64,000 nucleotides of DNA from Archegozetes longisetosus (Eukaryota; Arthropoda; Arachnida; Sarcoptiformes; Trhypochthoniidae), in the NCBI GenBank assembly GCA_018873245.2, contig JAEMBT020000001.1, forward strand, positions 15,064,220 to 15,128,219. The letters are read 5' to 3'. Position numbers and translations under genes: made by a program. The notes beneath the pieces are model-generated. The model saw only the letters and a list, made by a program, of their open reading frames with translations, was not told the DNA's origin and searched no databases. Shown piece by piece: positions 14,285 through 25,719 of this stretch (its first letter is position 1; each line of letters begins with the position of its first letter).

Positions 14285-14366
14285 CTTTCACGTAGCTTCA
14301 ACTTTCACGTAGCTTCAACTTTCACGTAGCTTCAATTTTCACGCAGCATCAGCTTCACGCAGCTTA
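14285..14366. repeat. 17-bp tandem repeat, about five copies
   Basis: The unit actttcacgtagcttca occurs three times almost perfectly, followed by two decayed copies, about 400 bp upstream of the EAR-protein start codon. Confidence 0.8.
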
Positions 14367-14768
14367 CCTAACTTAATCAAACAAAACACTAAATTGTGTC
14401 TCTCACTTTAAGTTTCTGGCTTCGCTAATCCTCTAGCATTTGATTTCAAACTCATTTTGTATCCAGTTTAATTATGAAACATCAATTTTTTAAAGCTCTT
14501 TGTTGCCCAGATAAACATTAAGATCAAAGCATAAACAAAATTGTATATGACGTGAATGAAAGGAGAATGAGTAAAAAGTTCAATAAGTAAAAGTTAAGTC
14601 AAAAATTCATTTCAACTCATTCATAATGAAAGTAGAGGTCACTTGGTTCACTTCAAGTATATTTGATTGTCGAGAATTGATTCATTAGAAATCCAGTGTT
14701 CACTTTGGACGTGTTAAAACTTAATATAAAGTCTAATTAAATTTGAGGTCATTTTTCATGATTTAGTT

Positions 14769-17700
14769 ATGAATATATTTGTATTAATTGGTATAAAATT
14801 AATTGTTTTAACTGTTTTATTGTTGAACAATGGTTTTAATTGTGATGACAGTTTCAGTCAAAGCTATGACCTCGAAAATGATCAACAATTTGGTAAATAT
14901 CAATCAAATTAGTTATCAATCATTTAGTTTAATATTGTTTTTCTCTTATTCCTAATCAAAGCAAACTTTAAGCATAATTTCGACTCATTGGCTGCACAAT
15001 TATTGAAATCGTTGAAAATTGCACATAAATTAGACCGAAGTGAAGAACTGGTTCGTCAGAAAAGATCAGCTCAGTATAGGTCATCGAATGTCAATCCATT
15101 CTTTGATAAGGTATTCATTAATTAATAAGTTTTCTGATTCTAAAATAATTATCATTTTGTGTAATCACTTCATGAATAGGGTGTCCATCGCTTGCGAGGA
15201 ATCGTTCCATTGTTTCCAACATGTTCTCTATCTCTAGACTTCAAAACAATTGAATTTTATGGTCAGACATACGGCATATGTGTTTCAGCGCAATCACATG
15301 TGGGTCCCGCAAAAGTAACGGTCGGTCCGATCACTCGGAACGGTTGGGAACCCAACAGAATCTCATGGAATGTAATCGAACCGCAAAACATCGTTTCATT
15401 TGTAGACGAAGACAAAGACACAAAAGAACGCAATCTTTATGTTCTGGTCGCAGACTCAGGCAGTCGTGACGGTACAGATGTTGTTGTGATTAATAAATAC
15501 AATCAGAGAATAACCAAAGAGCAGCACACTGTCAACAGTCGATATCCAACAGCAATAGCCGTTTGGAAGTCCAGAACAGATCATACATACCATTTGGCGA
15601 TCGCTAACTCTCACGGACCTGATGGGACGCAAAGTTATAAGTCGGAAACATTTACGTATAACTGGATGGGAACCTATTTTGATGAGTACTCATCGATGAC
15701 CACATATTTTGTGAAAGACATTTGCGCTTTTAATATACACAGCAATGAATTTCTAGCGATTGCTAACTATAAAGCAGGTCCTAATATAATACAAATTGAT
15801 TCAGAGATATTTAAATTGGATATCGACAGAAAGAAATGGCGAACCTTTCAACGAATTCGTACATTTGGTGCCGTAGACTGGGAGTTCTTCACATTTGGTT
15901 CTGACAAGGATGAAGAATATTTTTTGGCAGTGGCTAACAGTTTTGATACGAGTCATGGTCGCACTGTATTTGAAGTGAATTCAGTGATTTATAAGTTCTC
16001 AGACGACAAGTTCGTTCCGTTTCAATGTCTACCAACAGTTGGTGCGACTCAAATCAAGACATTTAAGGGCAGAAACGGGGAGTTTGTGTTAGCGGTTTCC
16101 AATATGTATGAATCGGTGCATCTCTACCAATACAACGGATGGCATTTCGTCGAGACTAGAGTTCAGTACACAGGTGGTGTAATGAGTCCTGGGGTGGCAT
16201 CTCTTCATTTCGATTATCTTCCATTCGAAAGATCAGGTGTCCTGTTTGTAAGCAATCCTCGACACCCTTCGGGATTCATGTTTAAAATGGATTTCGTTCA
16301 CGAAAACCCACTCGGAGAGTGGCACAACCGAAGTCTTGGTTGGTGTCAAAATACTCATAATGAGGTGTCGCGTTCCGGTACAGACAATTTGATGCCACAA
16401 TTCAAAGATGTTTATTATGTCGACCAAGCAGAACCGATTGTTATCAATGACTTAGTTGTGGGCGATTTGGTGACTGATTCTTTGTCAACACCCGTATTAG
16501 TGGATGAATCGAATGGCGATGAATTTAGTCATAAAATGATCGAAGACTTGATTAGATTGGATCAAGAAATCAATGCAGTGGAGGCAAAAATAGCAGAAAT
16601 AATAGATTTATTGACACATGCATTGCGTACAGATGGAGAACAAGTAGTAACCGCTTCTTATACTTTCAAATCAGTTGACTTCGAATGTAGACCTGAAGAC
16701 GAGTGTCATGTGAGACAAGTAAACACTCAAACACTAAATAACGATAATGTTCTCAATTTAGCCGAAGATATATTACCGCTAAATATTGATCATGAAATTC
16801 CCCACCCAATGCATTTCGAGAATCTTCGTGTGGATAAAGATGTGATTCTGAATGGATTAATAAATGGTTTGAATACGAGTCATATCGTGACACGACATGG
16901 AAGTCATGATATAATCGCCAGAAAGACTTTTACAAATACTGTTACTGCAAATGAAGTAATTGTCGAACATTTTGTCAATGAAAAATTGATCAGTCCTTCG
17001 ACTGTATTGCTGACAGATCGCGATCAATTCATCAACAATACCATTAAATTCGATGATAACATCAGAGTCGCTAACTTGCAAGTGAACGGACCCATTGATG
17101 GTATAAATATCGACGTGTTTTATAACGAACTCGTGACTAAAGATAGCGATCATATCATTATTGGAGATAAACATTTTAAGCAATTGGAAATAAACGATCT
17201 TCATATGAGACCTGGAGCTACCATTGATGGCATAGATATAATGAAGATATGGAATGATGTGATGTGGACTTATGCTGATCAGGACATAGTGGCTCCAATC
17301 AATTTCACTGATATAACCATTGATCGAAACTTGTTTGTTGACGGATTGATAAATGGTATTAGAATTCCAAACGACATTCTTCTCACAAATCAAAACGCAC
17401 TCATTACTGGAAACAAACAATTCTCGAGTGCTGTCAAAATAGATAATGTAGAAATTTTGCATTCAATTAATGGGATCGGTTTAGTTGGAATGAATAGGGG
17501 ATGGAATAATCAGTTGGATCTTATGATCAAATCCAAAATGCAAACTATAGTTGGGCCCAAAGTGTTTAATCAAATGCATTTGGGAGGTCATAGTTTGGTT
17601 GCAGGAACGGTTGATGGCGTCAAGTTATCTGAACTGAAGAGAATTCTATTATTTAAGAATAGTTCACTTCATTTCGATAGCTTAGAAATTAATGGAAATG

Positions 17701-20700
17701 TTTATTTTGATGGAGGACTAAAAGTTATGAATGACATTTCTGGATTCAAAATAGAAGATCTTTATACAAAGACATTGAAATTGAATGACAGCAATATACC
17801 TTTGTTTCCACATTTGCGAATCAATTTTGCAGACATGAATTCACTCAACTGTTACTCAATCAATGGCCTGAATATCGGTTTGTTTTGTATTGGTTTAAAA
17901 CTGAATCAAAATAACGATTTTGTCTTTTTAGGCACTGACTTAATGACTAAACAAAGCCCTCAACTGATATCTGGTCGTAAAAATTTTGTTAATGGTGTTA
18001 AAATGGACGAAGACTTTCATGTGAAGTCGATTAATGGGGTTGATTTAGGTTTCATAAACGACACTCTAATGCATGGAGGCGAACAAATTATAACTGGAGA
18101 AAAAGTGTTTGTCGGAGACCTTTTGGTCGATGATTTGAGAGTTAAAAACATAAACAACATATCAATGGATGATATCGTACTTTTAAATAGAGATGAGACC
18201 ATAACTGCGCCTAAAGTTTTGAATGATGTTCAGGTTTTGGGCGATTTGAATATCGATAGTTTGGAAACTCCAGTAGTAAATGGAGTCGATTTGCGCGAAC
18301 TTTACACAAATAGCCTTTTGTTCGATAGACCTCAAGTAGTGACTGGAAGACTAAATGTTGCCTCCATTTTGATTCCTAAAGGAAGTAATTTGGAAACTAA
18401 ATCAGTAAATGGTATTGATTTGCATCAATTGATGTCTGATGCAGTGCTCGTAGACGTTCCGCAAACTATTTTTGGTGAGAAAATTTTTAGGGCTCCGATA
18501 ACTATAGGCCACATCAAGTTTTCAAACAGTTTTGATAACGTGACCGATTGGGACATCAAACAAAATTGGATGTTACAAGACGTCAGTCAAATAGTTAATG
18601 CAAACTTAATTTTCGACAATAATGTTGTCGTGAATCACGATATACTAATGAGAAACCCAACTATTAATAATATAAACTTGAATTTACTGAACAATAATAC
18701 TGTGAAAATAGACGAACCGACTGTAATTCACGGCCCAACTCAATTCAGCGGACAAGTAGTTTCTGACGGTATGTCTAGGTTTTCAAAGTTATTTTGATTA
18801 ATGTTGAATTCATATTAAATTTATGCTAAACATGCATCGTTTTCAGGTCATATTGATTTAAGAGGTCGAATGCAAGGCATAGATCTGGACAAAGAGGCGA
18901 TTACTCTAAATGGAAATCATAGAATCAATGGTCGAATTCATTTTGCAAATGGTTTTGAAGTTGACGAAAATCTTAATGTTAATGGAACTATTGATGAAGT
19001 AGTTGTCGAAGAATTGTGTCGTTATGCAGTTCGCAAAAATAGCAATCAAGTGATCACTGGACCGACTAGCGTTTCGGGAAATGTTATATTCAAAGGTCCA
19101 CTAACTGTTGGTTCAGGAGTGAATGGTATTAATATCGAAGGATTTTATAGGAGTGTTGTTAAAGTGGATGAACCGGCAAATCTTAAAGGCATAAAGAAAT
19201 TCAAAAACTTGATTCTTGTCGGACCTGTTGCTGTGAAGGGATCTATTGCTGGCGTTGATATCAATCAGTTATTCAACAAGTATATGAGTTTAACTCGTGA
19301 TCAAGTCATCAATTCGAGAGTAGTCTTCATGAATAACTTGAATATTAATAAGGACTTAATAGTTAACGGAAATCTGATTACACAGAATGGTTTGATTAAT
19401 GGAATAAATTTGCCACAATTGGACGCAACTGTTCTCAAGACATATGGCAACCAAATAATTAGTGGAGATTTCATTTTTGAAGATAATGTTCACTTTGGTC
19501 AGCAATTAAATATTCTTAATCACAAACTTAATAATATTGATTTAAATAGAGATTTAATGCTTAAGGGAAGGAATAATATATTGACTGCACCCAAAGTATT
19601 TGCTGAGGATATAAATGTGAACAACAATTTAGACATAACAGATGGCAAGACTATTCAAGACGTTGATGTTTCAGAAATGGCAAAACACTCTGTGATGAAA
19701 GTTGACAGAAAATACAATATATTGGGTAACAAGCATTTCAATAGTTTAGAAGTAGATCATCTGCGTGTTGGACTCATTAATGGTGTAGATATGTCCAATA
19801 GAAGTGTTCTCGTCAATTATGGAAATCAACAAATCTTTGGAACTAAAATCATTAAAAATCACTTGACTGTCAGTTCCGAAATCAACGCGAATAACATCAA
19901 CGGCATAAATATTGGACAATTATCCCAAAGACTCGTTCTTAAAGGTTATAACAATACGATTAGTTCTTTTAAGAAATTCAATTCGCTTACTGTCCATAAT
20001 GTGCACGCCTTTGGGAAAGTCGATGGCGTAGATGTTAACGAATTGAATTATTTTATTGGACTTCCAGTTGATTTACTTGACTTAAGACTACAACTGATGG
20101 ATATGGACGAAAAAATTGATTTACTTGAGAGGGCTTTTGAAAATCAGGCAATCGATTTGGCATATTATCAGTTGATTCAATCTTTACCTTCAGGTCAATT
20201 ACTTGACTCCTATTATAACTTTAAAACAAAATCTCATCACTTATTCATTTCTGGCCACTATTTGAATAATGGTTGTCAAGAAATCGAAGTCTACGAACAC
20301 TCGATCTATTCCTCAAATAATGGTTTGAATTTAGCACGAAAATTGTACGCAATCGATGCCAGTTCGATGACAATTTTCACACTAAATGGTTATCTATTTG
20401 TATTGATATCAAATTCGAGAATAGGTGTGATACCTGATTGCTTGAAACAAAATCCTTCGACACACGTATCACAATATGGAAGCGGTCCAGCAATTAGTCA
20501 AGTGTTTCGACTGAACGAACGCAATGAATATCAACAGATAGCTCTGATTCATTCCGAACCCGTATTAGAAATGAAAGTGATTCAAGACCAATACATAACT
20601 CCATGTATTGTGTTCGTAATACCTGTGGCTAATGGAGTTTTGGGACATCCAATAGTGATTTGTATGGATAATAACGGAAACTTCAACCCTAGAGAAACGC

Positions 20701-21414
20701 TTCCTCTGCCAGGAACAGATCAGGTATTTGTTAAAATGAAGTCTATCTTAATGATTTTGTATATTGTTTCGTATTATATAGACTTCAATATTAAGAAGTT
20801 CTGTATTCAATACAACACTACTCGCGAGCACTAATTTCTGGCAAAGCAGTCATTCCATATCAGAAATAGTGATAAATCACTGGTCACCAGAATTGGGACA
20901 CTTTGATCATTCCATTCAAACGATTGCGTTCTTAAACCCGTCAGCCATTCATTTGACTGAAAGTCCAAGAGATTTGTCGGCATTTTTGTTAGCATCTGAA
21001 AAGAAGACTTCGTTGACTCACAACCCTTTAGTCCGAATATATCGATATAATCACAAACAATTTGTTCCTTTTGTTGAAGTCCAACAGATCAAAGAATCAG
21101 AGGTTCTGTCAATTGACTCAACGCTTTCAGATGACAGTCAACTCTTAGTATTTATGTTAACGAACGATAGAATCAACTTGTATCGATTGAAGGGTTCGTC
21201 GGGTTTTGTTTTAGTCGATCGAATTGCTGCTCAAAACGCAAACAATTTTAGAGTTTTTAATAATTATGACATAAATAATAGAATCGATGGACACTTGATT
21301 TCAATTTATTTTGAGAAGGGATGCGATGCGAGACATAACTATTTGTGTAAACGGGAGAATCATATTTTGAAATCTAAAATTAACGGCAAAGTACTTAATT
21401 ATAACTATACTTAA
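14769..21414 (+). CDS. Large secreted EAR (EPTP) repeat protein, TSPEAR-like, 2,123 aa, five exons
   Basis: The exons are 14769-14892, 14962-15110, 15180-18768, 18847-20723 and 20782-21414. Their phases join cleanly to 2,124 codons. The ATG at 14769 opens a hydrophobic signal peptide (about residues 1-24), and a dibasic RQKR site at residues 73-76 suggests furin cleavage of a propeptide. Residues about 200-460 carry five or six EAR motifs such as HLAIANS, FLAIANYK and FLAVANSFD, which fold as a beta-propeller in LGI and TSPEAR proteins. A coiled-coil-like stretch (about 537-578) leads into a rod of about 17 repeats of 55-70 residues (about 645-1690). Each repeat is marked by an INGI/VDGV-type turn and a following QVITG/KxF step. 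A second charged helix (about 1690-1735) precedes a C-terminal domain with propeller-like strands (VRIYRYNHKQFVPF, LYRLKGSSGFVLV). It is extracellular and probably adhesive or matrix-associated. TSPEAR-like is the nearest family; an eggshell-type large EAR-like protein is an untested alternative. Confidence 0.88.
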
Positions 21415-21488
21415 CTTATTTTTGTGACTAATCAAATTATATAACAAATTCTAGTTTTTATTTTAATTTAATTGATGTTTAAGAAAAC

Positions 21489-21517
21489 AATAAAATTGTT
21501 TTTGAATTTTCAATAAA
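21489..21517 (+). terminator. Tandem poly(A) signals of the EAR-repeat gene
   Basis: Two AATAAA hexamers, at 21489-21494 and 21512-21517, lie 75-100 bp after the stop codon, a normal distance for cleavage and polyadenylation. Confidence 0.65.
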
Positions 21518-21990
21518 TCGATAAAAATTTCAATTTATAAAAACATTAATTTGATGTCCTTATTGTACCATTTACCGAGAGGTTTGATAATTACACGAGA
21601 AAATTATTATAAAAGAGTTTGAGAATATTTCTCACAGTCTAATTGAACATCTAGAACGTCCAATTTATGTCTTTTAAAGTCCTACATACAGTCAGCACGA
21701 AAACTAACTTTAGGGATACAAAGCTTTATAACTTTTGAACCACTCATTCAATTTTGATGCGGTTTTTGAAAATGAAGAAAAACTCCCCCGGTTTTATAAA
21801 AGTTTGTTAAAATCATAAAATCACAATTGAAGAAAAAATTATAAAGGAAAAATCGAGTTTACATGAAACTTTAAATTCGAGTACAAAATAAATTTAATGT
21901 AAACATAATTTATTGTTGAACTGATGTTCAGAATTTATTCTTGTTTTGATCTTTGAATAAATTTGGAAACAAATCATTCAATTAATTGAA

Positions 21991-22160
21991 ATGACTTTCA
22001 CTATTAAAGAGAGAGAATTAAAATTGAGGGCACAGGGACGGAAGAGATCGGCAATTATGAGAGAAGTTGGTAATTATTGACAGAAAATTATGAATATTTT
22101 ATTAATATTCTTTAGGCATTAGTGAACCGACTTTTATCGAATGGAGTCGTATCGATGATG
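21991..22160 (+). pseudogene. Transposase N-terminal helix-turn-helix remnant, copy 1, with a 46-nt intron
   Basis: It starts ATG ACT TTC ACT and encodes KRSAIMREVG, followed by a GT-AG intron (22070-22115) and then GISEPTFIEWSRIDDEEE. Joined across the intron, this is a helix-turn-helix of the type at the N-terminus of Tc1/pogo-like transposases. No catalytic DDE domain follows; the arm of the element begins instead. Confidence 0.6.
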
Positions 22161-22258
22161 AGGAAGAACAGTTTTCCTCTCATAATTGCCGGTCTCTTTC
22201 GTCCCTGTGCCCTCAATTTAATTCTCTCTCTTTAATAGTGAAAGGCATTTCAATTAAT

Positions 22259-22835
22259 GGGTAAATCTGGGCTAATGGGTCTAAGGGGTTTCCGACCCCT
22301 ACCTCCAACTGTGATACATCATTGGATTCAGTTCATCGAGCTGAACATTTTGATACCACACTTGACTACTTCCAACGCGAACCTGACCACTTCTGGCCAC
22401 CGAGACCTAACCCCCTCGAAAATGGGTAAACCTGGCTTTACCAAGTTGTAACAAGCCAAACCTGATATAAACTGAGGTATAATAGGTTAGGTCGCTTCGC
22501 GACCTAACTTATTCGCCCTTAGTTTATATCAGGCTTGTTTGGGTTACGACTAGAGAATCCAGGTTTATCCATTACGAGTACTAAACCAAACAATGGTGGA
22601 TATCTCGAGAACTACTTGAGATAATTGACCAAGTGAAGTATCAAAATGTTCAGTTCGATGTCCTGAGTTCAATGATATATCACTTGGCGGGGTCGGTCAC
22701 TCCCGTCGGGAGTTGTCCAGAAGTGGTCAAGTGTAGTATCAAAATGTTCAGCTTGACGAACTGAATCCAATCATATATCACACTTGGGGGTGGGAGGCCG
22801 AGAACCCCTTTAAACCCATTAGCCCGGATTCACCC
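22259..22835. mobile_element. Nested 577-bp MITE with 8-bp target duplication CAATTAAT
   Basis: The same 8 bp (caattaat) stands at 22251-22258 and 22836-22843. The ends gggtaaatctgggctaatgg and, in complement, gggtgaatccgggctaatgg form long inverted repeats that also share tgtgatacatcattgga-type sequence. An inner palindrome lies near 22459-22533. An 8-bp duplication fits hAT or P superfamilies. Partial relatives occur at 41911 and 46071. The open frame at 22257-22451 is not a gene. Confidence 0.8.
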
Positions 22836-23195
22836 CAATTAATAATTAATAATTAAATAAATATTAATTTCAATTAATTGAATGATTTGTTTCCAAATTT
22901 ATTCAAAGATCAAAACAAGAATAAATTCTGAACATCAGTTCAACAATAAATTATGTTTACATTAAATTTATTTTGTACTCGAATTTAAAATTTCATGTAA
23001 ACTCGATTTTTCCTTTATAATTTTCTCTTCAATTGTGATTTTATGATTTTAACGAACTTTTATAAAACCGGGGGAGATTTTCTTTATTTTCAAAAAAAAA
23101 ACCGCATCAAAATTGAATGAGTGGTTCAAAAGTTATAAAGCTTTGTATCCCTAAAGTTAGTTCTCGTATTGACTGTATGTTCAAGAAATCTAACA

Positions 23196-23600
23196 CCGCT
23201 TTAGTAGCTCGCCCGCATCTGTAGATTTTGATTTCCCACGATTGAAGCAACCCGATCTTTATGCACTTGCTTTGGGCATTTACCAGATCAAACAAGCCCG
23301 TTCTTACTATTCAGAGTACTTAAGTGAGAACAGGCGGTTAAGTCTGGGTCTGCAAACACGATTGGCTTCTCAACTTTGGACTCATGACATTACAGCATTA
23401 GACTCTATGTTAATCATGTTCCAAATCAGATCATGATTCTGGAACTCAAAGATACTATTTATATATTGGTCGTAAAGGATAAAACTGGGTGAGATGCAAT
23501 AATCGAGTACTGTTGCCAGTACAAGAATGGCCTAAGAACTGTAGGCTGTTGTGCCCATATAAAGACCATTATTCGGTTTTTGGGCTGGGCGCGATTTCAG
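23196..23600 (+). pseudogene. C-terminal fragment of a DDE_Tnp_4 (ISL2EU/PIF-Harbinger-like) transposase
   Basis: The frame across 23218-23436 reads DFDFPRLKQPDLYALALGIY and continues QIKQARSYYSEYL, the segment that follows the DDE domain in this family. After stops, a second open stretch near 23490-23580 reads CCQYKNGLRTVGCCAHIKT, a SWIM-like Cys/His finger in which one Cys position has drifted. The same order of parts is found in the longer relic at 25720-27600. The N-terminal and catalytic parts are missing, and the fragment directly follows the long-TIR element ending at 23175. Confidence 0.65.
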
Positions 23601-25719
23601 TTCTAGATATTATTTCCTGCTCAAGAACTTGTTTTGTTTCTCGCTGCTTCATCAAACAGTGAGAACAGTTGATAAAGCTTCCCTATTGGCTTTCGGTTAA
23701 GTTTCGGAGTCAATGGATCCAAAATCTTGTTGAATATTTGATATATTTTCAAAAAGGCAATACAGACTACAAGGTCAATTATGAGGCGAAAGTGTTAATC
23801 TAATTAAATGATTATCTCATGATTAATCCAATAACATATTTTATCTCAATCTGACGTAAAGTAAGTTTGTAACAAACTTATTATAAAAGTTACACTACTC
23901 GTGAAAACCTATCGAATGATATAGTTTTTATAGAAATCGATAGGGAATCTAAAGTAGACCTCTATTTTTAAGGTGCTATTTATTACATTGAATACGATGT
24001 TAGAGTCAAACGTAGCAGGTGTTTCACAGAAAGGAATAAATTAATAGAAGTGCTGTTTGTACACTGCATATTTGCATCAGTATCTAAAATAAGCTTTATT
24101 AGAAACTAAAAGTAATTTCTTAAGATGTCACTAACTAGGTAGCTTTAATAAAAATAAGGTTTTCTTCTTCATTCAAAATGTAAAAGGTTAAAATAAAATT
24201 GTTATATGGGAAACTTCAACAATATATTACTCGAGATTAAAAATATTAGTGCAAAGCTTAACCCAAATAAATTATAAACAAAATACTCAAGTTTTATCAG
24301 GTGAAATATGATAGCTCATGTACAGAATTGTGAAGTTTATTCTTTAAACTTTTGATAAAATAATCATTTATATTTTGATTAGTAGCTCAATTCTTTAATA
24401 TGCGATACATTAATATTATAAATTATCGTTTTAATTATGTAAATTTCATTATTAATGATGTCACTAAAACGAAATAAGTGTTTACAAGTGTTTATAAAAT
24501 ATATGTGTGTAGCTTATTTGAGTTTAATAATAAATAAACAATCTTAGATATCATAGATATAATTAATCGCGGTACAATATATGATATATTATATATCTCA
24601 CCATCAAAGCTGATAAAATTCAAATGTCAGCTCAGTATTAGTTTTATAAAGATTTTCTTAGAATTAAAGCATTCTATATTTAAAGATTAACAATAAATAA
24701 GATGATAATAAACGGTAAATTGCAATAATTAACAGGGCGAATTTGCGACTAATTTTTTCTAATATACAAAAAGGGAATTCAATGAAAAGTTAGAAGAAAT
24801 TCAATATTTTCGACATAAGTTAGATGTGAAACTCATTTTTGAAATGACTAAATTTTCAGCTTACATTGAATATCTGAAAAAATCAAGTTTTCTAAGTTTT
24901 TCTTTAAATATCTCATTATTTTGGATTTATATAATCTAATTTAAATTACTTTTTGTACGATAAAAAATTCAATTCTATATCATGTTATTAGGAATCTGAT
25001 TTTTAAATAGGACAGTTTATGAATAAAAGATTGAGATTATTACATATTTTACCTAAATAGATTGATACTGAGTTTATAACTTTTTTTGGTATTCTATAGA
25101 ATAGGCCTGGTTGAGAAAGTGGACAAAACCTATATAGGAAAATCCTACTTGAAAATTAGTGCATAGTAGTAGGTGTCTCCAGTGTCGGAAACCAGTCGTT
25201 TATAAGATATAGGCCAAAATTGTAAAAGTTTTTGACTATAACTGTTCATTAGATCAATATATTTCAACGATGTATATATCACTGGACGCAGTTCATTAAA
25301 TGAAATCCAGCGACACATAAATCATATTAATCAAATGTATAATTTCGAAGTTATAGCCAAAAAATCTTAGGTTGGATCAGGTTAAGTTAGGTTAGGTTAG
25401 GTTATTTTAAATTAGAACGCTAATGTAGATTAATTTGGCTTAGGTTAGTTTAGCTCGGTTTCGTTTACAATAGGTTGAGTTAGATGACTTTAGATTCAGA
25501 TTGGTTAGATTAGCATAGGTTTCCTTAGAGTAGCTTATATTATGGTAGATTCAGTAACATAAGTTTCTGAATCATAGATAACTCAAAGGTTTGGTTAGGT
25601 TAGGATAGATCACCTTATAAAAGCTTAGCTTATATTAGGTACGTAAACAATAAATTATGACTCATTAAAGACTAAAAGGTTAGCTATATTTAAATAAAAA
25701 ATGTTCTGTGAACAAATTC
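23601..25719. other. 2.1-kb AT-rich intergenic stretch
   Basis: No gene was recognised. It contains the TTAGG tract at 25387-25404 and further degenerate TTAGG-like words up to about 25620. Confidence 0.6.
25387..25404. repeat. Interstitial TTAGG telomere-type repeat
   Basis: Three and a half perfect TTAGG units in a stretch of looser TTAGG-like words (25370-25620). TTAGG is the ancestral arthropod telomere unit. Confidence 0.6.

Larger units (their letters stand above)
10538..14768. other. 4.2-kb intergenic region with small tandem repeats
   Basis: No gene was recognised. It holds three copies of a 22-bp unit (aaaatatataaaaactgaatc, 11016-11077), three of a 22- to 23-bp unit (atgcgtagcaacgagaagtc, 11965-12028), a (GA)n tract (12730-12765), three of a 12- to 13-bp unit (atatttgtttca, 13839-13873) and about five of a 17-bp unit (actttcacgtagcttca, 14285-14366). 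The last 400 bp may hold the promoter of the EAR gene, but no element can be named with confidence. Confidence 0.65.
21689..23175. mobile_element. Long-TIR (foldback) transposon, TA-flanked, interrupted by a second element
   Basis: The left end begins TA-cagtcagcacgaaaactaac and the right end, read on the other strand, begins TA-cagtcaatacgagaactaac. The inverted arms run for several hundred bases. TA flanks and CAGTC ends fit the Tc1/mariner/pogo superfamily. The loop keeps a helix-turn-helix coding remnant (see 21991-22160). A 577-bp element with 8-bp duplicated flanks sits inside at 22259-22835. It is related in structure to the elements at 33107 and 59526. Confidence 0.8.

Noticed and set aside
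16857..17462. 201-codon open frame on the minus strand
   Set aside because: It lies wholly opposite the EAR-protein exon, and the repetitive Asn/Ile codons of the rod keep the reverse frame open; no domain features.
20724..20834. Read-through end of the fourth EAR exon
   Set aside because: The donor at 20724 joined to the acceptor at 20781 continues the domain in phase for 211 codons, whereas read-through ends quickly in unrelated residues.
22257..22451. 64-codon frame in the nested MITE
   Set aside because: It covers the inverted-repeat arm of the element and has no protein features.
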